Shown here piece after piece: positions 1 to 8,968 of a DNA stretch of 64,000 bases. This DNA comes from Caldimonas caldifontis (GTDB lineage: Bacteria; Pseudomonadota; Gammaproteobacteria; Burkholderiales; Burkholderiaceae_C), in contig NZ_PSNX01000015.1 of assembly GCF_002930615.1 (NCBI RefSeq), forward strand, positions 62,001 through 126,000, given 5' to 3'. A model generated the notes under the pieces. It did not search any database. It was given only the letters and a program-made list of their open reading frames with translations, and was not told where the DNA came from. A program made the translations under genes and the position numbers. Each line of letters starts with the position of its first letter. Position 1 is the first letter of the stretch.

Positions 1-1
1 G

Positions 2-121
2 AAGCAGCACATCCTGGCTGTGCTGGAGTCTGTGCAGGGCGACAAGACCCGTGCCGCCAGCCTGCTCGGCATCTCGCGGCGCACGCTGGAGCGGCGCTGC
101 GCGGAATGGTCGCTGTCGTGA
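2..121 (+). CDS. Response regulator, C-terminal Fis-type HTH only (truncated by window edge)
   Basis: The window opens inside this gene. The 39 remaining codons end at the TGA at 119-121 and form a Fis-type helix-turn-helix (core AASLLGISRRTLERR), the DNA-binding end of NtrC-class and related response regulators. The stop overlaps the ATG of the downstream histidine kinase by 16 bases, so the two are almost certainly co-translated and form one two-component system. The receiver and any AAA+ domain lie outside the window, so a sigma54 activator and a short RegA/ActR-like regulator cannot be told apart. Confidence 0.8.
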   Translation, partial: KQHILAVLESVQGDKTRAASLLGISRRTLERRCAEWSLS

Positions 122-2142
122 GGGCCGGCGCCTCCTTTGCCCGGCTGTCGATCCGCCACAAGCTGCTGGTCATGGTGCTGCTGCCACTGGCGGTGGTGCT
201 GCCCCTGCTCGGGATGTTGCTGCTGTGGTGGAGCAATGCGGCCATCGACCGGTTGCTCATCACCAAAGTGCGCAGCGACCTGGCCGTGGCCCAGGGCTAC
301 TTCGAGCGTGTGCTCGGCGAAGTGGGCACCGGCACCAGTGCCGTGGCCGACTCCCACCGCCTGCACCTGGCCTTGCAGGACCCCGGGCCGGAAGGCATGC
401 AGCCCCTGATGCGTGCGTTCAAGGACCGCGCACGGCTGGACTTCGTGAACCTGCTGGACGCACAGGGCCGACTTGTCGCTGCCGACTGGTACGCCGGCAT
501 GAGCCCCGCGCCTGACAGCGGGGATCTGCGCCGGCGCAGCGGCTCGCAGGACCAGCGCCCGCTGGCCAGCGTGGAGCGCCTCAGCCGAAGCGAACTGCAG
601 CGTGTGGCCCCGGCGCTGGTCGATCGGCTGGGCATTGCCCTGGTCCCCACGGAGAATGCGGCCCCCACCGAGCGCACCGAAGAAGACCGCGCGCTCATCG
701 TGCTGGCCACCGCGCCGGTGTTTTCCCCCGACGGGCAACGCCTCGGCACGGTGCAAGGCGGCGTGCTGCTCAACCGCAACCTGGCCTTCATCGACCACAT
801 CAACGAGATCGTGTATCCCGAAGGCTCCCTGCCCTTCGGCAGCCAGGGCACGGCCACCCTCTTTCTGGACGATGTGCGCATCTCCACCAATGTGCGGCTG
901 TTCGGCGACGAGCGTGCCATCGGCACGCGCGTGTCGCAGCAGGTGCGCGACGCCGTGCTGGGTCGCGGCTCCACCTGGCTGGACAGCGCCTTTGTCGTGA
1001 ACGACTGGTACGTCTCGGCCTACCAGCCCCTCCAGGACAGTGCCGGCCAGCGGGTGGGCATGCTCTACGTGGGTTACACCGAGCGCCCCTTCAAGTGGAT
1101 GAAGTACGCCGCGCTGGCCGGTATCGGCGTGATCTTCTTCAGCGTGATGGTGGTGGCCGCCTGGGTGTCACTGCGGCTGGCACGGGGCATCTTCCGACCG
1201 CTCGAACAGATGGCCGGCACGATGCGTCTGGTGGAAGAAGGTCAGGCCCAGGCGCGCGTGGGTCCCCTGCCCTCGCACGACGAGGTCGGGCAGCTCGCCG
1301 GCCACCTCGACCACCTGCTGGACGTGGTGGACGAAAAGACCCGCGCGCTGCAGCGCTGGGGCGAGGAGCTCGATCGCAAGGTGGCCGAGCGCACGCGCGA
1401 GCTGGAGGCAAGCAATGCCTCGCTGCGCCTGGCCCAGCAGCAACTGGTGCGCAGCGAGAAGCTCGCCGCCATCGGCCAGCTCACGGCCAGCATCGCCCAT
1501 GAGGTGAACAACCCCATCGCGGTGATCCAGGGCAATCTGGATCTCGTGCGCGAGGTGCTGGGGCCGCAGGCCGAGGCCGTGCGTGCCGAGCTGCGCCTGG
1601 TGGACGAGCAGATCGAGCGCATGCGCCTCATCGTCACGCGCTTGCTGCAGTTCGCACGCCCCACCGAGTACGCCGGCTATGTGGAGGCCGTGGACGTGCG
1701 CGCGGCGCTGGACGACAGCCTGGTGCTGGTGGGCCACCTGCTGTCCAAGACCCGCATCACCGTGAAGCGCCACGACCAGGCCACCCGGACGGCCGGGCTG
1801 AACCGCCAGGAGCTGCAGCAGGTGCTGATCAACCTCATCGTCAATGCGCTGCAGGCCATGCCCGAAGGAGGCGAACTCTCCTTGCGCACCCGCGACTGGG
1901 ACGACATCGGGGTGGTGATCGAGGTGGCCGACACCGGGCCCGGCCTGAGCGAGGAGCTGCTCGCCCAGCTCTTCCAGCCCTTCGTCACGCGCAAGAAGGA
2001 GGGCACGGGCCTGGGCCTGTGGATCAGCCGCAGCCTCGTGGAACGCTACGGCGGCGACATCCGCGCGCGCAACCGCGAGGGCGGCGGCGCGGTCTTCGAG
2101 GTATGGCTGCGCACCGAGCCCGATCAGAACGTGCCGGGGTAG
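106..2142 (+). CDS. Membrane sensor histidine kinase with periplasmic sensor and HAMP
   Basis: Sensor of a two-component system, 678 aa. Visible in order: TM helix near residues 17-42; a large periplasmic region to about 330 resembling Cache-type sensors; second TM at about 331-357; HAMP about 358-410; coiled coil; HisKA with phospho-acceptor His465 in SIAHEVNNP; HATPase_c with N box (NLIVNALQAM), DTGPGL and GTGLGL. It starts inside the last codons of the upstream regulator; GTG at 118 is an alternative start. The ligand cannot be inferred. The 3' end overlaps the convergent SDR gene by 19 bases. Confidence 0.93.
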   Translation: MVAVVRAGASFARLSIRHKLLVMVLLPLAVVLPLLGMLLLWWSNAAIDRLLITKVRSDLAVAQGYFERVLGEVGTGTSAVADSHRLHLALQDPGPEGMQPLMRAFKDRARLDFVNLLDAQGRLVAADWYAGMSPAPDSGDLRRRSGSQDQRPLASVERLSRSELQRVAPALVDRLGIALVPTENAAPTERTEEDRALIVLATAPVFSPDGQRLGTVQGGVLLNRNLAFIDHINEIVYPEGSLPFGSQGTATLFLDDVRISTNVRLFGDERAIGTRVSQQVRDAVLGRGSTWLDSAFVVNDWYVSAYQPLQDSAGQRVGMLYVGYTERPFKWMKYAALAGIGVIFFSVMVVAAWVSLRLARGIFRPLEQMAGTMRLVEEGQAQARVGPLPSHDEVGQLAGHLDHLLDVVDEKTRALQRWGEELDRKVAERTRELEASNASLRLAQQQLVRSEKLAAIGQLTASIAHEVNNPIAVIQGNLDLVREVLGPQAEAVRAELRLVDEQIERMRLIVTRLLQFARPTEYAGYVEAVDVRAALDDSLVLVGHLLSKTRITVKRHDQATRTAGLNRQELQQVLINLIVNALQAMPEGGELSLRTRDWDDIGVVIEVADTGPGLSEELLAQLFQPFVTRKKEGTGLGLWISRSLVERYGGDIRARNREGGGAVFEVWLRTEPDQNVPG

Positions 2143-2906
2143 GCACCACCGTCGAGGAGCCAGTTCTGGCCGGTGATGTAGCCGGCCTGCTGGCTGCACA
2201 GGAAGGCACAGGCCGCGCCGAACTCCTCGGCCGTGCCGAAGCGCCGGGCCGGGATGGCCTGCATGCGGCGCTGCATCGCCTGGTCGGCGTCGAGGCCGGC
2301 CTTGGCCGCACCGGCCGCCAGGGTCTTGCGCAGGCGGTCGGTGTCGAAGGCACCGGGCAGCAGGTTGTTCACCGTGACATTGCGCGCCGCAATGCCACTG
2401 CGCGCCAGGCCCGCCACGAAGCCGGTGAGCCCGCTGCGTGCGCCGTTGGACAGCCCCAGCACGTCGATGGGCGCCTTCACTGCACCCGAAGTGATGTTGA
2501 CGATGCGCCCGAAGCCGCGCGCGGCCATGCCGTCCACGGTGGCCTTGATCAGCTCGATGGGCGTGAGCATGTTGGCCTCCAGGGCCTTCACCCACTCGTC
2601 GCGGCCCCAGTCGCGGAAGTCGCCCGGCGGCGGGCCGCCCGCGTTGTTCACGAGGATGTCCACCTGCGGGCAGGCGGCCAGCGCCGCGGCGCGGCCCTCC
2701 GGCGTGGTGATGTCACCCGCCACGGCACGCACCTCGCCGCGCCCCAGGGCGCGCAGTTCGGCCGCGGCCGCCTCCAGGTCGGCCGCCGTGCGCGCAGTCA
2801 TCACCACGTTCACGCCCTCGGCCACCAGCGCGGCGGCGCAGCCCTTGCCCAGCCCCTTGCTGGAGGCACACACCAGCGCCCATTTGCCCGCAATACCAAG
2901 GTCCAT
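2124..2906 (-). CDS. SDR-family oxidoreductase with non-canonical active site
   Basis: Rossmann-fold short-chain dehydrogenase/reductase, 260 aa, usual length for the family. The N-terminal dinucleotide motif is CASSKGLGKG rather than TGxxxGxG, and NNAGG is present near residue 90. The catalytic YxxxK is not present: the aligned stretch reads S153-N-G-A-R157, as in the atypical beta-ketoacyl reductase-like SDR subgroup, so activity as a normal NAD(P)H reductase is uncertain. The start is supported by a GGAGA ribosome site. It lies 4 bases downstream of the EamA permease and is probably the last gene of that operon. Confidence 0.85.
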   Translation of the reverse strand: MDLGIAGKWALVCASSKGLGKGCAAALVAEGVNVVMTARTAADLEAAAAELRALGRGEVRAVAGDITTPEGRAAALAACPQVDILVNNAGGPPPGDFRDWGRDEWVKALEANMLTPIELIKATVDGMAARGFGRIVNITSGAVKAPIDVLGLSNGARSGLTGFVAGLARSGIAARNVTVNNLLPGAFDTDRLRKTLAAGAAKAGLDADQAMQRRMQAIPARRFGTAEEFGAACAFLCSQQAGYITGQNWLLDGGAYPGTF

Positions 2907-2910
2907 CGTC

Positions 2911-3819
2911 CTATCTCCATTTCGTCAGTAGCCACACACCCGCCAGCACCAGCACGGTGCCGGCCGCAATCCAGGGGGTGAAGGGTTCACCCAGCACCAC
3001 CACGCCCAGCGCCAGCGTGGACAGCGGGCCGATCATGCCGGTCTGGGCCGTGGCCGCAGCGCCGATGCGCTCGATGGCCATCATCACCATCAGCACTGGC
3101 GCCACGGTGCAGGCCGTGGCGTTCAGCAGCGCCAGCCAGAGCACCTCCACAGGCACCGCCGCGGCCGAGAGCGGGCGCAGCAGCACGAACTGCGCGATGC
3201 ACAGGGCACAGGCCACCATGCTGGCCCAGCCCACCAGGCGCATCGAGCCCAGGCGCTGCACCATCTCGCCGCTGTACACCAGGTACACGGCGTAGGACAC
3301 CGCGCTGGCAAACACCAGAAGGCCACCCAGCAGCACGTTGGGGCCCTCGAAGTTCACTTCCTGGCCGAACACCAGCAGCACCCCGGCGTAGCTCACCGCG
3401 ATGGCGGCGAGCTGGCGCGCACCCACCTTCTTTTTGAAGAGCACCACGCCCAGCGCCAGCACCAGCGTGGGGTTGAGGTAGAGGATGAGGCGCTCGAGGC
3501 TGGCGCTGATGTACTGCAGGCCCAGGAAGTCGAGGAAGCTGGCCAGGTAGTAGCCGCAGAAACCCAGGCCCAGGAGGCCCAGCCAGTCACGCCGGGTGAA
3601 CGGGGGCTGCCCTCGCCCCGACCACCACGCCAGCAGCGCAAAGAAGGGCAGGGCGAAGAGCATGCGGTACATGATGACCGTCACCGCGTCCACGCCATAG
3701 CGGTAGGACAGCTTCACGATGATGGCCTTGCCCGAGAAGGCCACCGCGCCGGCCGCAGCCAGCAGCAGGCCGGCGGCCATCGGGGGCCGCGATGTCGCGT
3801 CCTGTGCGGCCGCGCTCAA
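2911..3819 (-). CDS. EamA/DMT-superfamily permease
   Basis: Integral inner-membrane protein, 302 aa, with about ten hydrophobic helices in the two five-helix EamA repeats typical of drug/metabolite transporters. Members export amino acids, metabolites or drugs; the substrate here cannot be read from sequence. The longest start is a TTG at 3819 overlapping the gamma-glutamyltransferase stop (TTGA); an internal ATG at 3780 (MAAGLLLAA) is a good alternative just before the first helix. Position between a gamma-glutamyltransferase and an SDR suggests one transcript, perhaps for an amino acid derivative, but this is inference. Confidence 0.85.
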   Translation of the reverse strand: MSAAAQDATSRPPMAAGLLLAAAGAVAFSGKAIIVKLSYRYGVDAVTVIMYRMLFALPFFALLAWWSGRGQPPFTRRDWLGLLGLGFCGYYLASFLDFLGLQYISASLERLILYLNPTLVLALGVVLFKKKVGARQLAAIAVSYAGVLLVFGQEVNFEGPNVLLGGLLVFASAVSYAVYLVYSGEMVQRLGSMRLVGWASMVACALCIAQFVLLRPLSAAAVPVEVLWLALLNATACTVAPVLMVMMAIERIGAAATAQTGMIGPLSTLALGVVVLGEPFTPWIAAGTVLVLAGVWLLTKWR

Positions 3820-5432
3820 AACCCGACCGCCTGGCCGTCGCGCCGGGGGTCGCTGGCGGCGACATAGCCCTCGACCGACGGGTCGCCCAGGCGCCAGATG
3901 AACTGGCCGGCACCGAAGTCCTGGTAGGGGTCCTGCAGTACCTCGATGCGGTGGCCGAGGTCGACCAGCCCCTGCACCACCGTCGGGTCCATGGTGGCCT
4001 CGACGTTGAGCGAGAGGCCCTCGTTGTAGCGCCAGCGCGGCGCATCGCAGGCGGCCTGCGGGTTCTGCCCGTAGTCGAGCATGCGCACAAGGGTCTGCAC
4101 ATGGCCCTGGGGCTGCATGTTGGCCCCCATCACGCCGAAGCTCATGACGGGCTGGCCCTCGCGGGTGAGGAAGCCGGGGATGATGGTGTGGAAGGGCCGC
4201 TTGCCCGGTGCCACGAGGTTGGGGCTGCCGGGTTCGAGCGAAAAGCCGTGTCCGCGGTTCTGCAGCGAGATGCCATACCCCGGCACCACGACGCCCGAGC
4301 CGAAGCCCATGTAGTTGCTCTGGATCCAGCTCACCATCATGCCCTGCTCGTCGGCGGCCGTGAGGTAGATGGTGCCCCCCGTGGGCGGATTGCCAGGGCC
4401 GAAGTCCTGGGCCTTGTTCGGGTCGATCAGGCGGGCGCGGCGGGCCAGGTAGGCGTCATCGAGCATCTGCTCGACGGTGACTTCCATGTGCTCGCGCTCG
4501 GCCACGTAGCGGTAGGTGTCGGCAAAGGCCAGCTTCATGGCCTCGATTTGAAGGTGCTGCGAGGCCACCGCGTCGCGCGGCAGCGAGGCCACGTCGAAGT
4601 GCGAAAGGATGCCCAGTGCGATCAGCGCCGCAATGCCCTGGCCCGAGGGCGGGATCTCGTGCAGCGTGTAGCCGCGGTAGTCGCGCGAGATCGGCGCGAC
4701 CCACTCGGGCTGCATCGCGGCCAGGTCGGCCTCGGTGAGCGCCGCGCCATGTTCACGCGCAAAGGCCGCGATGGCCGCGGCGATCTCGCCCCGATAGAAG
4801 GCCTCGCCACGGGTCTTCGCGATCAGGCGCAGGCTGCGTGCCGCCTCCCTGAAGGTGAAATGCTCCCCCACCTCGGGCGCGCGGCCATGGGGCATGAAGG
4901 CCTGGGCAAAGCCGGGCTGCCCCCCCAGTTCGGGCACCGCCGCGGCCCACTTGCCCGCCACCACCGGCGGCACGCAATAGCCCCGATCGGCACAGTCGAT
5001 GGCAGGCTCCATCAGGTCGGCAAAGGGCAGCTTGCCGAAGCGCTCGTGCAAGGCCACCCAGCCGGCCACCATGCCGGGCACGGTCACCGAATCCCAGCCA
5101 CGCTTGGGAGGGCGTCGAGCCTCCATGCCCTGCCGCGCAGCGAAATAGTCGCGTGTCCAGGCCGCCGGGGCGCGGCCTGCCGCGTTGAGCCCGTGAAGCG
5201 CCTGGCCGTCCCACACGATGGCAAAGGCATCGCTGCCCAGGCCGTTGCTGACGGGTTCGAGAATGGTCATGGCCGCCGCCGCGGCAATGGCGGCATCGAC
5301 GGCATTGCCGCCCTTCATCAGCATGCGCACGCCCGCCGTGGCCGCGGCCGGGTGCGAGGTCGAGACCAGGTTGCGCGCGAAGACCGGCAGGCGAAGCGAA
5401 GGGTAAGGGGTGTCGTACAGGAAGGGTTTCAT
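3816..5432 (-). CDS. Gamma-glutamyltransferase family protein
   Basis: N-terminal nucleophile hydrolase of the gamma-glutamyltranspeptidase family, 538 aa from MKPFLYDT. The probable autocleavage/nucleophile threonine is Thr354 in GGTIYL, followed by the conserved NYMGFGSG and LQNRG regions and the PFHTIIPGF block. Family members hydrolyse gamma-glutamyl bonds (glutathione and related compounds) after self-cleavage into two subunits. No convincing signal peptide is visible, so it may be cytoplasmic like YwrD-type members. ATG at 5432 was chosen because upstream in-frame starts at 5453 and 5525 give a low-quality arginine/proline-rich extension and the latter runs into the neighbour gene. Confidence 0.88.
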   Translation of the reverse strand: MKPFLYDTPYPSLRLPVFARNLVSTSHPAAATAGVRMLMKGGNAVDAAIAAAAAMTILEPVSNGLGSDAFAIVWDGQALHGLNAAGRAPAAWTRDYFAARQGMEARRPPKRGWDSVTVPGMVAGWVALHERFGKLPFADLMEPAIDCADRGYCVPPVVAGKWAAAVPELGGQPGFAQAFMPHGRAPEVGEHFTFREAARSLRLIAKTRGEAFYRGEIAAAIAAFAREHGAALTEADLAAMQPEWVAPISRDYRGYTLHEIPPSGQGIAALIALGILSHFDVASLPRDAVASQHLQIEAMKLAFADTYRYVAEREHMEVTVEQMLDDAYLARRARLIDPNKAQDFGPGNPPTGGTIYLTAADEQGMMVSWIQSNYMGFGSGVVVPGYGISLQNRGHGFSLEPGSPNLVAPGKRPFHTIIPGFLTREGQPVMSFGVMGANMQPQGHVQTLVRMLDYGQNPQAACDAPRWRYNEGLSLNVEATMDPTVVQGLVDLGHRIEVLQDPYQDFGAGQFIWRLGDPSVEGYVAASDPRRDGQAVGF

Positions 5433-5496
5433 GGCAGGCCTCGGCGCAATCATCCGATGATTATGCGCGGCCGGCCTTCGTCCTGCAGAGCCGGGT

Positions 5497-6771
5497 CTAT
5501 TCGGCCGCGCGCTGGGCCGCCGCATGCAGGCGGCGCATGCCCAGCCACACTGTGAAGGCGATCACCGGGATCGCCACGGCCACCACGAGGTCGGTGTTCC
5601 ACGGCAGGCCCGCATTCTTTGCCCCCTTCGCAAGATAACCGACGAGGCCTGCACCGTAGTACGTGATCGCCGCAATCGACAGGCCTTCCACGGCCGTCTG
5701 CAGCATCAACTGGGCCTTCTGGCGCCGGTTCATCGCATCCAGCAGCGCCTGGCTGCTTTGCTGCTGCTCGATCTCGACGCGGGTGCGCAGCAGGTTGCTG
5801 GTGCGCGAGATGCGCTCGGAGAGCTGCTGCTGGCGCCTGGCCGCCCAGGCGCAGGTCTGCATCGCCGGCCCCAGGCGACGGTCCATGAACTCGCCCATGG
5901 TCTGCAGGCCGGCCAGGCGGTGTTCGGCCAGCTCGTCGATGCGCCGCTGCACGAGTTCGAAGTAGGCGCTGCTTGCCGAAAAGCGCGCATGGGTGTTGGC
6001 GTAGAGGCTCTCGACACGGCCCGCCAGGCCCGTGAGCTGGCGCAGCAGCTCGGGTTCGTGCGAACCCTCGGCATTGCGGATCTGGTCGGCGATCTGTGCA
6101 AGCTCCCGTTCGGCATCGGCCAGCGTGGACGACACCTGACGCGCGGCCGGCAGGCCCAGCAGGGCCATCATCCGGTAGGTCTCCACCTCCAGCAGGCGCT
6201 GCACCGTGCGGCCCAGGCGCCGGGGGTGCATGCTGGCCGCCACCACCACCACCCGCGCGAACCCGTCCGGGTGCAGGCGGAAGTCGGTGTACACCTCCGC
6301 CTGGCCGTCCATCACGATGGAACCGACCAGGCTTTCCTCGGACAGGCCGCCCCGGATCAGCGGGTCGGACCCGTCATCGCGTGAACGCGTGACCACCATG
6401 TGGGTGCCCACGAGCCACTGCCCCGGGATGCCACGCAGCCAGTCCTGGGGCACCAGGCTCACGGCCGGCTCGTCGAAGCTGGTGGGGCGTTCCGGCAGCG
6501 AGCGCCAGAAGGTGTAGGTCTGGAACTCGGTGTGCTGCTCCCAGCGCAAGTGCACGCCGCCGATGTCCAGGCTCAGATGGCTCGCATCCTCGGCCGGCAG
6601 CGGCAGGTGGCGCGCACGCAGCAGGGCGTGCAGGTGCTCGCGCGAGGCGGTCTGGCCTGGCGGGGTGAGCAGGGCCAGGTGCGACAGGCTCAGCGGCGCG
6701 GCCAGACGCTCGTAGGGCCGCGCGTGAACCTCGTTGTGCAGAACCTCGCGCAGCGGGTGGGGTGTGAACAT
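5497..6771 (-). CDS. DUF3422 family membrane-anchored protein
   Basis: Conserved 424-aa protein of the DUF3422 family, found mainly in proteobacteria; biochemical function unknown. The N-terminal block HPLREVLHNEVHARPYE is characteristic. The middle is soluble and helical, probably with coiled-coil segments (around 220-350), and the C-terminus has two predicted TM helices (ITYYGAGLVGYLA and VVAVAIPVIAFTVWLG) followed by a short basic tail, suggesting an inner-membrane protein with a large cytoplasmic domain. The start at 6771 has a strong AGGAGG site 6 to 9 bases upstream, which rules out the longer reading. Confidence 0.88.
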   Translation of the reverse strand: MFTPHPLREVLHNEVHARPYERLAAPLSLSHLALLTPPGQTASREHLHALLRARHLPLPAEDASHLSLDIGGVHLRWEQHTEFQTYTFWRSLPERPTSFDEPAVSLVPQDWLRGIPGQWLVGTHMVVTRSRDDGSDPLIRGGLSEESLVGSIVMDGQAEVYTDFRLHPDGFARVVVVAASMHPRRLGRTVQRLLEVETYRMMALLGLPAARQVSSTLADAERELAQIADQIRNAEGSHEPELLRQLTGLAGRVESLYANTHARFSASSAYFELVQRRIDELAEHRLAGLQTMGEFMDRRLGPAMQTCAWAARRQQQLSERISRTSNLLRTRVEIEQQQSSQALLDAMNRRQKAQLMLQTAVEGLSIAAITYYGAGLVGYLAKGAKNAGLPWNTDLVVAVAIPVIAFTVWLGMRRLHAAAQRAAE

Positions 6772-6818
6772 GGCTTCTCCTCCTGGAGGCGGATTATCAC
6801 GGCGGCGCCCCAAGCACA

Positions 6819-6840
6819 AAGGCCGCCCGGGGGCGGCCTT
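6819..6840 (-). terminator. Perfect GC-rich palindrome after tctA
   Basis: Ten-base arms (AAGGCCGCCC and its complement) around a 2-base centre form a strong hairpin 24 bases after the tctA stop on the minus strand. The minus-strand 3' flank begins TTTGTGCTT, a modest U-tract, so it is a plausible intrinsic terminator separating tctBA from the DUF3422 gene. Confidence 0.5.
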
Positions 6841-6864
6841 CTGCGACACGAGGGAAGCAGGCGG

Positions 6865-8373
6865 TCAGTCCGCTTCCTGGAAGGCTTCCTCGCGCTTGCG
6901 CCGGATGTTGGGCAGCAGCACGATGATCACCATGGCGGCGGCAGCCGCCAGCAGGCTCGCCGACAGCGGGCGGGTGACGAAGGCCGTCCAGTCGCCACGC
7001 GACAGCAGCAGCGCGCGGCGCAGGTTCTCTTCCATCATGGGACCGAGGATGAAGCCCAGCAGCAAGGGCGCGGGTTCACAGCCCAGCTTGTAGAAGGCAT
7101 AGCCGATCAGTCCGAACAGGGCTGCCAGATACACATGGAAGTTGTTGTTGTTCAGGGTGTACAGCCCGATGCAGCAGAACACCATGATCGCCGGAAAGAG
7201 GAAGCGATAGGGCACCGTGAGCAGCTTGATCCAGATGCCGATCAGCGGCAGGTTGAGAATGACCAGCATGAGGTTGCCGATCCACATCGATGCGATCAAG
7301 CCCCAGAAGAGCTCCGGGTTGCTCGACATGACCTGCGGGCCGGGCTGAATGCCCTTGATGGTCATGGCTCCCACCATCAGCGCCATCACGGCGTTGGGCG
7401 GGATGCCCAGCGTCAGCATCGGGATGAAGGAGGTCTGCGCGCCCGCGTTGTTGGCCGACTCGGGGCCCGCCACACCGCGGATGTCGCCCTTGCCGAAGCG
7501 GCTGGCATCCTTGGCCACCTTCTTCTCAAGGGTGTAGGCCGCGAAAGACGCCAGCAGCGCACCACCGCCGGGCAACACGCCCAACACCGAGCCCAACGCG
7601 GTGCCACGCAGAACCGCGGGGGCTGCCATGCGGATGTCTTCCTTGGTGGGCATGAGACCCTTCACATCCTTGGTGAAGACCTCGCGATGCGCCGAGGGCA
7701 CGCTCAGGTTGGCGATGATCTCGCCAAAGCCAAACACGCCCATGGCGATGACCACGAAGTCGATCCCGTCGGACAGCTCCGCGATGTCGAACGAGAAGCG
7801 GGGCACGCCCGAGATCACGTCCGTGTTGATCTGCCCCAACAGCAGACCCAGCAGGATCATGGCGATGGCTTTGATGAGCGAGCCCGAGGCCAGCACCACC
7901 GAACCGATGAGGCCCAGGACCATCAGCGAGAAGTACTCGGCCGGACCGAACTTGAAGGCGACCTCGGTCAGCGGCGGCGCAAAGGCCGCGAGCACCAGGG
8001 TGGCCACCGACCCCGCAAAGAACGACCCGAGCGCAGCCGACGACAACGCCGCACCGGCCCGGCCTTGCCGTGCCATCTGATAGCCGTCGATGGCCGTCAC
8101 CACCGAAGAGGACTCGCCAGGCACGTTGATCAGGATGGCGGTGGTGGACCCCCCGTACTGAGCGCCGTAATAGATGCCGGCCAGCATGATCAGGGCGGGC
8201 GTGGCGTCCAGCGCGTAGATGGACGGCAGCAGCATCGCGATCGTGGCAACGGGCCCCAGGCCCGGCAGCACGCCGATCAGCGTGCCCAGCAGGCAGCCGA
8301 TGAAACAGTAGAACAGGTTCTGCAGCGTGAAGGCGGCGCCAAAACCGAGCGCCAGATTGGAAAGCAGGTCCAT
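6865..8373 (-). CDS. tctA: Tripartite tricarboxylate transporter large permease TctA
   Basis: Large integral membrane subunit of a TTT-family secondary transporter, 502 aa, usual length. Many hydrophobic segments and the family's glycine-rich conserved blocks are visible: LIGVLPGLGPVATIAML near the N-terminus, NVPGESSSVVTAIDGYQMARQG, VLPGGGALLASF, and GIPPNAVMALM in the middle. TctA forms the transport channel with TctB and receives substrate (typically a carboxylate) from a periplasmic TctC/Bug protein. It follows tctB with a 10-base gap. No tctC is adjacent, so the substrate is open. Confidence 0.95.
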   Translation of the reverse strand: MDLLSNLALGFGAAFTLQNLFYCFIGCLLGTLIGVLPGLGPVATIAMLLPSIYALDATPALIMLAGIYYGAQYGGSTTAILINVPGESSSVVTAIDGYQMARQGRAGAALSSAALGSFFAGSVATLVLAAFAPPLTEVAFKFGPAEYFSLMVLGLIGSVVLASGSLIKAIAMILLGLLLGQINTDVISGVPRFSFDIAELSDGIDFVVIAMGVFGFGEIIANLSVPSAHREVFTKDVKGLMPTKEDIRMAAPAVLRGTALGSVLGVLPGGGALLASFAAYTLEKKVAKDASRFGKGDIRGVAGPESANNAGAQTSFIPMLTLGIPPNAVMALMVGAMTIKGIQPGPQVMSSNPELFWGLIASMWIGNLMLVILNLPLIGIWIKLLTVPYRFLFPAIMVFCCIGLYTLNNNNFHVYLAALFGLIGYAFYKLGCEPAPLLLGFILGPMMEENLRRALLLSRGDWTAFVTRPLSASLLAAAAAMVIIVLLPNIRRKREEAFQEAD

Positions 8374-8383
8374 GACGGTTCGC

Positions 8384-8851
8384 TCAGTTGCCGGTGAGGA
8401 AGGTGGGCCACATCGGGATGATGAGGTTCAACCCCCAGATGAAGATCACCCAGGAACCTGCGGTCAGGATCACGCTGACCACGATGGCTTCGCCCCAGTG
8501 GAATTCGTCCCCCGCCAGCGCCGAGATGATCACCAGCAATGGCAGCGAGAGCACCATCCCGAGCCTCGGCAGGCAAAAGCCGAACACCAGGACCGAGGCC
8601 AGGATGATGATCAGTGGGCGCCAGCCGATGTGCCCGATCGGGTCTCCCCCGGGGGTTTCGATGGTGAGTGACTTGAACAGCACGATGGCACCCAGCAGCG
8701 CCATCAGGAGGCCCAGACCAAAGGGAAAGTAGCCGGGGCCGGGCCGGGCCGAAGAACCGAAGGCGTACTCGGTGGCGCCCCAGGCAAAGGCGATGCCCAC
8801 GACGATGAACATCAGCCCGGACGCGAAGTCCTTCTGACTCTTGATCTTCAC
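8384..8851 (-). CDS. tctB: Tripartite tricarboxylate transporter small permease TctB
   Basis: Small membrane subunit of the TTT transporter, 155 aa with four predicted TM helices (one near 12-30, one near 40-60, two in the C-terminal half). The motif RPGPGYFPFGLGLLMALLG is typical of TctB. The start is a GTG at 8851 with a GAGGAG ribosome site 6 bases upstream. It heads a two-gene unit with tctA; the 117-base gap to the gspE-like gene upstream should carry the promoter, though I could not pick a clear -35/-10 pair in it. Confidence 0.92.
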   Translation of the reverse strand: MKIKSQKDFASGLMFIVVGIAFAWGATEYAFGSSARPGPGYFPFGLGLLMALLGAIVLFKSLTIETPGGDPIGHIGWRPLIIILASVLVFGFCLPRLGMVLSLPLLVIISALAGDEFHWGEAIVVSVILTAGSWVIFIWGLNLIIPMWPTFLTGN

Positions 8852-8968
8852 GATCGCTCCTCAGACGGTTGTATTGATATTCGAGGGAATGACGCGGATT
8901 CTAGGGAGCGCCCCCCATCGCGGCCCTGTGGAATACACGTAGCAACTGCGCCGGGCCGCCGCGGGATG

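Noticed and set aside
6400-8397. A 665-codon plus-strand open frame opposite tctA and the DUF3422 gene
   Set aside because: Composition is dominated by Arg, Gln, His and Gly and it mirrors the codon structure of tctA; no domain is visible.
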